The notes beneath the pieces were generated by a model, which was not told the origin of the DNA, ran no database searches, and was given only the letters and a program-made list of their open reading frames with translations. This document shows positions 1-5,565 of a DNA stretch of 40,714 nucleotides, piece after piece. How positions within the stretch are numbered: the first letter of the stretch is position 1; each line of letters starts with the position of its first letter. Source of the DNA: a virus; IMG/VR virus record IMGVR_UViG_3300048588_000134, positions 1 to 40,714 of that record; one strand, 5' to 3'. The position numbers and the translations under genes were made by a program.

Positions 1-1964
1 CCTTTACCTAATAATTTTTCTGCTCCATCCTCGTCGATCATAACCCGTGAGTCTACACCCTTGGACATTCTAAACACGACTTTTACCGGAAAGTTTGTTT
101 TGACGTCCCCATCAATTACCTTGGTGCTTGCTCTTTGAGTAGCGATAATCAAGTGTATACCGCACGCACGGCCTTTTTGGGCCAATAATTTGATATTGTT
201 GTCGACTTTTTCTCTAAACTTAAGATCGGCATACTCGTCAATCACTACAAATTTATAGGTCATTGTAGTCTCCGAAATGTTCTTAACCTTTAGTTTCTTC
301 ATCTGCGAATATCTTTGCTCCATCAAGGCTACTAGATTTTCCAAAGAGGCCGCAATACCGTCGTGGCTATGCTTGTACTCCTCGACACTTTCCTCGTACT
401 GGTTTAATTCAACCTGTTTTGGATCGAATAAATGAAGATCTACATTCCTAATATCAAGCAATTGTTTGATTAAAGAATGAAGAAAAACAGACTTACCAGA
501 GCCAGAACTACCAGCAACTAGGATATGCGGAGCCTCACGAACGTCAAAGGTTCTGACTCCCTGCATAGACTGGCCGATAATAAGATTAAAGGTTTTATCG
601 TGTTCTGGGAGCGCTGGAAACACACGGTCCTTTTTAGGTATCTCAAAACCTACCATATTTGTATTCGCAATAGGCGCTAGGATGCGAATACCGCTCACAC
701 CCGTTACTTGTTCCACATCATCCACGAAATTGCGAACCTTGCTCATTTTTACGCCAATAGAGGGATTGTAGCGGTATAGATCAACCGATGAACCCTCAAC
801 TTTGGAGTCAAACTGGAGCATAATACCAAATTCCAGCAATTTAGTTTGTATTTTTTCTTCTGTTTTCATCTTTTCGTAATCAATTTTTTTAGCAGACACA
901 AATTTTTCTTCGACGGCTTTCAATAGCTTGCGCATATTGCCAGCACTTTGTATCTCCTTTTTTAATAAATCGGTCAGAGTATCCACCTTGTGCTTTTTCA
1001 TCAGCTTGGCAGTGTCCTCTTGAACATCCAAGTGATGGATATAGGATACGATGGCCACTTCATTGTCAAAAATGGCGTGGACGTTTGGAAAGTACACCAT
1101 CTCACCGTTTAAGGCTCGGATTGTGTCCTCGTAAAAGCGGAAATAAAAGTCAAAGTACAAATCATTTTCAGCGAATATCATCTCGTAAGTCTTTACCTGT
1201 GGCCCACCGTCCTTGTTTTTAGTTCTCTTGATCTCCTCGAAAACACAAGAGTAAGGCTCCTCTCCAAATTTAGCGTATGCCAGTAAATAATACTCGACGG
1301 CCGCCAAGATCTTTGCTCCATCAATTTTATCCGGATCAGAGAAAGTGGAGACTAGCTTGTAATCGACAATCTTTAGTTTTCCGTCCTCCCGATCTATTCG
1401 GTCGATATATCCCTTAAGTTTAATTGGCAAGGTAAGTCTTTTACCTCTCCATTCTACGTCAATTTTCTCGATAATTTTATCTTCCGTACAGACCACAACA
1501 TCCGGTCTATATGGTTTTTCCTTGACGTAAGAATTGAAAGCGAAAGCAAACACTTCCTGCGCCTTTTGCTTGTTTTCTATTGTTTTGGAATACTCGATAA
1601 AACCATCATTGTGCTGGGCCAAAAACTCCATCCCTGTTTTCAATCCGTATTGAATAGCCTCTGACTCGCTTGTGATCGCTACATCGTCACTACCCCCGTA
1701 ATAAACCTCCATTGCTTTGTGGAAAGCCCTACCAAGGATAGACGAGATACCGCTTGTCGTTTCGATCACATCCCGATTGACGTATTTTATTTTGAACAAG
1801 ATCGGATTTGTCGACAAAGAGACCATTGAGCTAGCCGATAGGTGTTCTACCGGAAAATCACTAGGATTGTCTGTCGTCTTTTGGCCACTCTGGACTTTCC
1901 ATACCTTGGGAAGTATCAGTTTGGTTTTTATCTTCTTTGGTTTCTTTAGCTTTTTTGTTTTCAT
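1..1964 (-). CDS. PD-(D/E)XK nuclease fused to FtsK/SpoIIIE-type DNA translocase (partial here; complete across the circle junction)
   Basis: The frame is open from 1964 down to position 1 and, on the circularised genome, ends at a TAG at 40527-40529, giving about 674 residues. The N-terminal half has a RecB/Cas4-like nuclease pattern: LSASS near residue 40, GRAFHKAME with H82, GYIDRID with D188 and IVDYK with D201 and K203. After a helical linker comes an FtsK motor: PHILVAG followed by Walker A GSSGSGKS (485-492), Walker B VVIDEYAD (D576, E577), then KGRACGIHLIIATQRAS, and GAEKLLGKGD near the C-terminus. No FtsK gamma (DNA-reading) domain and no membrane segments are visible. I infer a single-chain end-resection or DNA-processing machine working with the RecT encoded just upstream. 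The start is uncertain: ATG 1964 overlaps recT by 101 bases without a good ribosome site, and the next ATG (1826) would cut into the conserved N-terminal motif. Confidence 0.85.
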   Translation of the reverse strand, partial: MKTKKLKKPKKIKTKLILPKVWKVQSGQKTTDNPSDFPVEHLSASSMVSLSTNPILFKIKYVNRDVIETTSGISSILGRAFHKAMEVYYGGSDDVAITSESEAIQYGLKTGMEFLAQHNDGFIEYSKTIENKQKAQEVFAFAFNSYVKEKPYRPDVVVCTEDKIIEKIDVEWRGKRLTLPIKLKGYIDRIDREDGKLKIVDYKLVSTFSDPDKIDGAKILAAVEYYLLAYAKFGEEPYSCVFEEIKRTKNKDGGPQVKTYEMIFAENDLYFDFYFRFYEDTIRALNGEMVYFPNVHAIFDNEVAIVSYIHHLDVQEDTAKLMKKHKVDTLTDLLKKEIQSAGNMRKLLKAVEEKFVSAKKIDYEKMKTEEKIQTKLLEFGIMLQFDSKVEGSSVDLYRYNPSIGVKMSKVRNFVDDVEQVTGVSGIRILAPIANTNMVGFEIPKKDRVFPALPEHDKTFNLIIGQSMQGVRTFDVREAPHILVAGSSGSGKSVFLHSLIKQLLDIRNVDLHLFDPKQVELNQYEESVEEYKHSHDGIAASLENLVALMEQRYSQMKKLKVKNISETTMTYKFVVIDEYADLKFREKVDNNIKLLAQKGRACGIHLIIATQRASTKVIDGDVKTNFPVKVVFRMSKGVDSRVMIDEDGAEKLLGK

Positions 1965-2745
1965 CTGGCGATTTGATTAAATTACCCATTGTTAAAGAGC
2001 TTGTTTCCTCCTTGGCAGGCTCCAGCCTGTCGGAGATTATGCTATCAGCATTATCAATTGCGAGGGCCTTATTAATGATCTCGTTTTTAGGCAAGAATTT
2101 TTGCTGTTGTTTTAGCACGGTCTTTTTCCACATATTCAATTCTGGATCGTTTGCGGAGTTCCAAGGTGAGAATTTTCCAGTAAGATCAAAAGACTTTGAA
2201 AACTTTTTGGCGTGATCCAAGATGTCTTTAGCGTTCATATACTTCACGTTATCGACACCTCTAAAAGTCACACGGACGTAAGCACCGATCGGTTCTCCAC
2301 GTTCCGAGCTAGATTTGGTTAGATCTATTTCGTGTCTCAATTCTCCATTGATAAAGCTAGTTTTGTCTCCCTTTCGGACGATGTCTGATGTAATTCTCTC
2401 AATACCGGCTTGGTAGAAAAGAGTCACAAAGCCTTGATAACCAATTTGCAATTGAGCAAGCATTGTCCCCTTGATTGAATAGGGGATGACGTATGCCTCG
2501 CCCGATATTTGGGACGGCATAAATCCGAGCTGGGCCATTGTCATATAAGAATTGACCAAAGACTCTCTCGTACATTCGAGCAGTTTTGGGTTTCTTTGTA
2601 TGTCGGCCACAATTGAACTGATGAACTTACCGGCTTTTTTGTCGTCGCCGAGAAAGTTTGTGATTTGTTTCTTGTAGACCGTATTAAGATCTAGGCCAAA
2701 TCTCTGTAAAGGTGATAGCGCTAGTGTCTTGTTTTGTTCTGACAT
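1861..2745 (-). CDS. recT: RecT-family single-strand annealing protein
   Basis: At 294 residues this has the usual RecT size and sequence character: FISSIVADIQRNPKL near the N-terminus, then SLVNSYMTMAQLGFMPSQ, EAYVIPY, AQLQIGYQGFVTLFYQAG and the PIGAYVRVTF strand. The C-terminal 60 residues are charged and lysine-rich, a typical disordered tail. RecT proteins coat single-stranded DNA and anneal it to complementary strands during phage recombination and replication. The gene sits directly upstream of, and overlaps, the nuclease-FtsK gene, the position normally held by a RecE-type exonuclease partner, which supports a shared job. Confidence 0.93.
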   Translation of the reverse strand: MSEQNKTLALSPLQRFGLDLNTVYKKQITNFLGDDKKAGKFISSIVADIQRNPKLLECTRESLVNSYMTMAQLGFMPSQISGEAYVIPYSIKGTMLAQLQIGYQGFVTLFYQAGIERITSDIVRKGDKTSFINGELRHEIDLTKSSSERGEPIGAYVRVTFRGVDNVKYMNAKDILDHAKKFSKSFDLTGKFSPWNSANDPELNMWKKTVLKQQQKFLPKNEIINKALAIDNADSIISDRLEPAKEETSSLTMGNLIKSPDENKKAKETKEDKNQTDTSQGMESPEWPKDDRQS

Positions 2746-2784
2746 TATGATATACTTAGGTTACTATTCTGGTAAATTGTTCGA

Positions 2785-2811
2785 GAAAAGTGCCTTAAAG
2801 GGGCATTTTTC
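2785..2811. terminator. Hairpin with flanking A and T tracts between the 50-residue gene and recT
   Basis: TGCC (2791-2794) pairs with GGCA (2802-2805) around a 7-base loop, and the arms extend through an A tract and a T tract to about ten pairs. On the rightward strand it is followed by T-rich sequence, so it would stop rightward transcripts well. On the leftward strand it ends in CTTTTC and could act as an attenuator reducing recT expression. Confidence 0.4.
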
Positions 2812-2812
2812 T

Positions 2813-2965
2813 TTATTTTTGGCCATTCTTTTGGGCCTTGCGATAGTTTTTCCATCTCTTGGCTACCATTTTTTTGTAATGATCCGGTCCGTACTTTTTA
2901 AAAGTGGCCGCACCACCAAGTTTTGAAAGCTGTTTTTGAGTGATTATTTTCTTTTTCATCTTCAT
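2813..2965 (-). CDS. Small basic protein with LGG-x-AT-x-KKYG motif
   Basis: A 50-residue ORF, very rich in lysine, with the pattern LSKLGGAATFKKYGPDHYKKM followed by a KRWK segment. This resembles a family of tiny basic proteins, often annotated as KGG or stress-induced-like, in which a GG-x-AT-x-KYG core is followed by an RW. The function is not established; nucleic-acid binding is plausible from charge. It is the first gene after the leftward early promoter at 2998-3027, and recT follows. There is no clear Shine-Dalgarno before ATG 2965; a second ATG lies two codons later. Confidence 0.6.
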   Translation of the reverse strand: MKMKKKIITQKQLSKLGGAATFKKYGPDHYKKMVAKRWKNYRKAQKNGQK

Positions 2966-2997
2966 TGTTTTTTAATGAATAAAATCGACCTGCCAAT

Positions 2998-3027
2998 ATT
3001 ATATCGTTCCGGCTGTAAGAAAGTCAA
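2998..3027 (-). promoter_or_regulatory. Leftward early promoter (TTGACT-18-TATAAT)
   Basis: On the minus strand TTGACT (3022-3027) is followed after 18 bases by TATAAT (2998-3003), a strong sigma70-type match. Transcription would start near 2991 and read the small basic gene, recT and the nuclease-FtsK gene. The -35 touches the near-palindrome at 3027-3038, a natural place for a regulator to act. Confidence 0.7.
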
Positions 3028-3038
3028 CTGCCAGCAGT
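3027..3038. promoter_or_regulatory. Operator-like near-palindrome ACTGCCAGCAGT
   Basis: The 12-base word has ACTGC and GCAGT as inverted arms. The same word occurs once more, at 38624-38635, also inside a promoter. Here it abuts the -35 of the leftward early promoter and lies about 40 bases upstream of the rightward -10. It is probably a binding site for an unknown host or phage regulator. Confidence 0.45.
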
Positions 3039-3060
3039 ATGGCTACAAACAAGACTTTTC

Positions 3061-3074
3061 TTGAGTTATCCACA
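3061..3074 (+). promoter_or_regulatory. TTGAGTTATCCACA word containing a consensus DnaA box
   Basis: TTATCCACA (3066-3074) matches the bacterial DnaA box consensus. The 14-base word recurs exactly, inverted, at 38649-38662 beside the second copy of the operator-like word. Here it lies immediately upstream of the extended -10 of the rightward promoter, so bound DnaA or a regulator would cover that promoter. Confidence 0.45.
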
Positions 3075-3075
3075 G

Positions 3076-3084
3076 TGCTATAAT
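3076..3084 (+). promoter_or_regulatory. Rightward extended -10 promoter (TGCTATAAT)
   Basis: TGCTATAAT is an extended -10 element with no good -35 at the usual spacing. Only six bases (TGACCT) separate TATAAT from the ATG at 3091, so the predicted transcript start falls on or beside the start codon and the message would be leaderless. Confidence 0.6.
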
Positions 3085-3090
3085 TGACCT

Positions 3091-3456
3091 ATGCTAGTTT
3101 CCGAATATTTAAAAACAAATCCACGACAAGATCGAAAATCAAAATATGGAAATTTAAAAACCGAGTATGACGGTTACGTTTATATGAGCAAAAAAGAGGC
3201 AAACTACGCCCAGCAATTGGACTACTTAAAAAAAGCAAAGGATCCTAGAGACAAAGTGATTAGTTTTGAAAGGCAAGTACCTTTTCAAATTATTTTAAAC
3301 GGTGTAAAAATATGTAAATATATGGCTGATTTTAAGGTTATTTTTGGGGATGGCCATATTGAAATAATAGACGTAAAAGGCGTTCGGACTCAAACCTATA
3401 GACTGAAAAAAAAGTTAGTGGAGGCTCAATACGGAATTGTGATAAAAGAAGTATAA
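3091..3456 (+). CDS. DUF1064-like phage nuclease (PD-(D/E)XK fold)
   Basis: This 121-residue protein has the DUF1064 layout: an N-terminal KYGNLKTEYDGYVYMSKKEA region, then a core with CKYMADFKV, HIEIIDVKG (the D-x-K catalytic pair) and TYRLKKKLVEAQYGI. Members of this family are small phage endonucleases, thought to resemble Holliday-junction resolvases. It is the only convincing rightward gene, transcribed divergently from the recT operon out of a shared control region, so a role in resolving recombination or replication intermediates is likely. The message is probably leaderless. Confidence 0.85.
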   Translation: MLVSEYLKTNPRQDRKSKYGNLKTEYDGYVYMSKKEANYAQQLDYLKKAKDPRDKVISFERQVPFQIILNGVKICKYMADFKVIFGDGHIEIIDVKGVRTQTYRLKKKLVEAQYGIVIKEV

Positions 3457-3462
3457 AAGGTA

Positions 3463-3488
3463 AACCAGCCGGTATTGCACGGCTGGTT
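3463..3488. terminator. Bidirectional terminator between convergent genes
   Basis: AACCAGCCG (3463-3471) and CGGCTGGTT (3480-3488) form a perfect 9-bp stem around an 8-base loop. It sits between the rightward nuclease gene and the leftward end of the late operon and can serve both. Confidence 0.8.
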
Positions 3489-3508
3489 ACTTTCTCCTTG
3501 ATCCACGA

Positions 3509-3718
3509 TCAATTTCTTGGCACGACCACTAGCTTGTAAGCTGGGTCTAGCCAAGTGTTATTTAACTGATCGGCCACTGCTGACGGATGTGGATTTGGAA
3601 ACAAGAAGTGAAAAGCATCGTGCAATTTCTTCTCGACTCTCACGACATTTGGTATACCTTGTATCCTCCCGTTTCCTCCTCCTTGGCTTTTAGCCCTGCG
3701 GTGGTGCCGGTTTTTCAT
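3509..3718 (-). CDS. Small RHH-start protein, HNH-like (His-rich) family
   Basis: A 69-residue protein beginning KNRHHRRAKSQGG, followed by NVVRVEKKLHDAFHFLFPNPHP and a C-terminal NNTWLDP segment. The RHH, GG and H-x3-H pattern resembles a trimmed HNH nuclease fold, but the usual complete HNH triad is not clear, so nuclease activity is unproven. The start at 3718 is chosen because an AAAGGAG ribosome site lies just before it; a longer frame to 3772 has no such site. It overlaps the preceding gene by 29 bases and is the last gene of the late operon. Confidence 0.65.
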   Translation of the reverse strand: MKNRHHRRAKSQGGGNGRIQGIPNVVRVEKKLHDAFHFLFPNPHPSAVADQLNNTWLDPAYKLVVVPRN

Positions 3719-3893
3719 ACCTCTCCTTTCTGTGTTTTTCTGCAAAATCTCTAGCCCCTCCAGACTCGACATAGAACATCAAGGCCTCGTCTGTATCCTT
3801 TGGACTCCTCTGGTATTTAAGCCAGAAAAAGTAAAAGTTTACGGGCGACCGTGCCTCGTCAACCTGCATAGCGTTCCAAGTTTTGACATCCAT
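3690..3893 (-). CDS. Small protein of unknown function
   Basis: This ORF encodes 67 residues, rich in charged and aromatic residues (VNFYFFWLKYQRS, then KHRKERYEKPAPPQG), with no recognised domain. Start 3893 is set by a very strong AGGAGGT ribosome site five bases upstream; upstream codons in the same frame lack one. It follows a long structured leader and its own extended -10 promoter, and is translationally coupled to the RHH protein gene that overlaps its end. Confidence 0.6.
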   Translation of the reverse strand: MDVKTWNAMQVDEARSPVNFYFFWLKYQRSPKDTDEALMFYVESGGARDFAEKHRKERYEKPAPPQG

Positions 3894-3928
3894 TATGGAC
3901 CTCCTAATAAAGAACAATGACGATTTAT

Positions 3929-3994
3929 TGGGGATAAATTACGTTGGTAGGCTAGCTACCCTCGGACAAAAGTTAAAAACTTTTAGTATCCCCA
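3929..3994 (-). ncRNA. Three-stem structured leader upstream of the 67-residue gene
   Basis: An 8-bp closing stem (3929-3936 with 3987-3994) encloses two hairpins: GGTAG/CTACC (3946-3960) and AAAAGTT/AACTTTT with a 3-base loop (3968-3984). A further hairpin GGTGT-AAA-ACACC lies at 3997-4009. The size and closing stem suggest a tRNA, but there is no T-loop, anticodon arm or CCA, so it is more likely a cis-acting RNA element in the 5' leader. Confidence 0.4.
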
Positions 3995-4035
3995 TTGGTG
4001 TAAAACACCCCCAGCAAATCACCATCTACCCAGTC

Positions 4036-4044
4036 ATTATAGCA
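4036..4044 (-). promoter_or_regulatory. Leftward extended -10 promoter (TGCTATAAT)
   Basis: The minus strand reads TGCTATAAT, preceded by a T-rich stretch (TTTTTTTGA). Transcription would begin near 4029 and give a leader of about 136 bases, containing the three-stem structure, before the 67-residue gene. Confidence 0.6.
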
Positions 4045-4212
4045 TATTTTTGCCATCAAAAAAAGCGTGGCTTAAAACTAAATGTTTGTTCCTCGCTCTT
4101 TTGACCGTATTAAATCAGGCGAAAAAATACGGGTTATTATTTTCCTAACAAACCTATCGTTGTATTACTTCTCCCCCTATACGAGTTTTGAAGTCTCTGA
4201 CGGAAAGGCGAG
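4045..4212. other. Non-coding stretch between holin gene and last promoter
   Basis: No supported ORF was seen on either strand. It holds an inverted repeat CCGTATT (4105-4111) and AATACGG (4126-4132) with a 14-base loop, which may end the lysis transcripts although no clean T tract follows on the minus strand. Confidence 0.35.
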
Positions 4213-4458
4213 TTAAGATTTAAAACTATTCCATTTGTCAAACGCTAATATGATCCCGACCAAGCTACCGTACATCAAAGAAAGAAGAAGAATATGCTGG
4301 ATCTCCACACTGTCAATTGTTTCTTTTGGCACGGCAATTATTACCAGTAAAAATAGAGCCACAACTCCAGCCGTCGTACCTTTAAAAAATCTTTTCATCG
4401 TGGATCTAACTCTTAAATTTGGTATAGCTCTCTCTGAAAATGTTTTTTCGTATTTCAT
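4213..4458 (-). CDS. Putative holin (two membrane segments)
   Basis: An 81-residue protein with a basic N-terminus (MKYEKTFSERAIPNLRVRS), a first hydrophobic segment around residues 27-44, and a second around residues 55-73. Size, topology and position right behind the lysin gene fit a class II-type holin that permeabilises the membrane so the lysin can reach the wall. There is no sequence-family recognition beyond this; another small membrane accessory protein is possible. Confidence 0.65.
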   Translation of the reverse strand: MKYEKTFSERAIPNLRVRSTMKRFFKGTTAGVVALFLLVIIAVPKETIDSVEIQHILLLSLMYGSLVGIILAFDKWNSFKS

Positions 4459-4462
4459 TTTA

Positions 4463-5530
4463 TTATAAACCCATTAATTTATGGACCTTTGATCTTGAAC
4501 TCAATCCAAAATAACCAGTGGCCACAGACAAACCAAGTGGAGTCAAAATCTCATCCCTAAATGCTAGTTGAAAGGCTTTTACGGCCGATCTGGTATATCC
4601 TCCAAAATATCCGGTACTTTCTGGATAGGTAAAATAACCAAGCTCCCTAAGCGCATCTTGGAGCTTTACCACATCCTCGCCGGTATGACCGACAGTAAGA
4701 TCACGTTTAAATTCGTATTTGAAAGAAATTTTTGGAGCTACAGGCTCGTTTGTCGGATTTGGTAGAGTCAACCAATAAAGACCCATAACCACACGTCTTT
4801 TTACCCAGTCCTCACTAATATGGCGGTAAACACGGCCACCAAAATGGGAGCTGTCTTTTATGATAAAATATTTTTTCTTTTTATAGGTGTAGCCAGAATT
4901 TGGCAAAATTGTGACAAGGTGACGGACGTATGCTTTTTCTAGTGTAAGTGTTTCATCCAAAACTTCCGGTATTTCTTTTGACCATTCTGCTTGAGAACCC
5001 CAAACAAATAGGGTAGCGGGTAAGCCAAGGCCATTACACACCGCTACAAAGGCATCAATATTTAAAGTGGTGATACCAAAATGCGCACCACCTCTAAATT
5101 GTGCGGCCTCTTTTTTCATCGCATCAGTAATTACGACAGCATTTACTTTTTCCTCGGTACCTTGAATTGGTAAAGTAGAGTCCAAAGGAGTACCGATATT
5201 CGAGCCGATTTCTCCAAGGTTATAAACATACATTCCCTCTTTATCGAAGTTTGAACGAAGTCTATAAATAAAGGATGAAGATAGTCTTTTGAAAGGACGG
5301 CCCTCGACTACCTCGTGTTGGCCCAAGGTCTCGGCTCCTGCGTTAGCCGCACAGGAGCTTTCACCTTTCTGATTTCTTTCCGGATATAGGCCGATCACTT
5401 TTACAGCCTTGGCCCTAGTAAGATATTTTACTTCTGTAGAGCTTGCCACAATTTCACGACTATCAAAATCTTTTTCTTTCGCCTCGGTCGTTCGATTGTC
5501 GATCAACACTTGGTGAGACTTTTTTTCCAT
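4463..5530 (-). CDS. Lysin: papain-fold (C1-type) cysteine peptidase with C-terminal peptidoglycan-binding domain
   Basis: The catalytic domain (about residues 35-255) shows the papain arrangement: oxyanion Q54, nucleophile C60 in GESSCAANAGAETL, LSSSFIYRLR, H204 in RHLVTIL and D226 in FIIKDSSHFGG, where papains usually have Asn. The last 80 residues form a PG_binding_1-type domain (GHTGEDVVKLQDALRELGYF, then TGYFGGYT and TGYFGLSS). No signal peptide is seen, so export needs the neighbouring holin. I infer that it cuts cell-wall peptides or surface protein. The TGYFG wall-binding style is common, as far as I know, in Patescibacteria proteins. TATAAT lies six bases before the ATG, suggesting a leaderless, separately boosted lysis message. 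Confidence 0.85.
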   Translation of the reverse strand: MEKKSHQVLIDNRTTEAKEKDFDSREIVASSTEVKYLTRAKAVKVIGLYPERNQKGESSCAANAGAETLGQHEVVEGRPFKRLSSSFIYRLRSNFDKEGMYVYNLGEIGSNIGTPLDSTLPIQGTEEKVNAVVITDAMKKEAAQFRGGAHFGITTLNIDAFVAVCNGLGLPATLFVWGSQAEWSKEIPEVLDETLTLEKAYVRHLVTILPNSGYTYKKKKYFIIKDSSHFGGRVYRHISEDWVKRRVVMGLYWLTLPNPTNEPVAPKISFKYEFKRDLTVGHTGEDVVKLQDALRELGYFTYPESTGYFGGYTRSAVKAFQLAFRDEILTPLGLSVATGYFGLSSRSKVHKLMGL

Positions 5531-5536
5531 AGGATA

Positions 5537-5565
5537 ATTATATTATTAAACTAATAAAGTGTCTA
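5537..5565 (-). promoter_or_regulatory. Promoter for the lysis cassette (TAGACA-17-TATAAT)
   Basis: On the minus strand TAGACA (5560-5565) and TATAAT (5537-5542) are separated by 17 bases. The -10 is followed by only six bases before the lysin ATG at 5530, so transcription would start at the start codon. Confidence 0.6.

Noticed and set aside
1-127. Short direct terminal repeat or attachment site
   Set aside because: The repeat is inside a coding sequence, exactly 127 bases long and closes the frame on circularisation, so assembly overlap is the simplest explanation. No integrase gene supports an attachment site.
1-1964. FtsK-type protein as the packaging motor, as in some membrane-containing phages
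   Set aside because: A complete terminase pair is present at 32815-34317 and 35733-36386, and the fusion sits in the recombination block.
1717-2926. Rightward ORFs over recT and the nuclease N-terminus (87, 92 and 65 residues)
   Set aside because: They lie antisense to strongly conserved coding sequence, have hydrophobic antisense-type composition and no ribosome sites.
3930-3993. Possible tRNA with a 7-bp acceptor-like stem
   Set aside because: No anticodon arm, T-loop consensus or CCA end; kept only as a structured leader.
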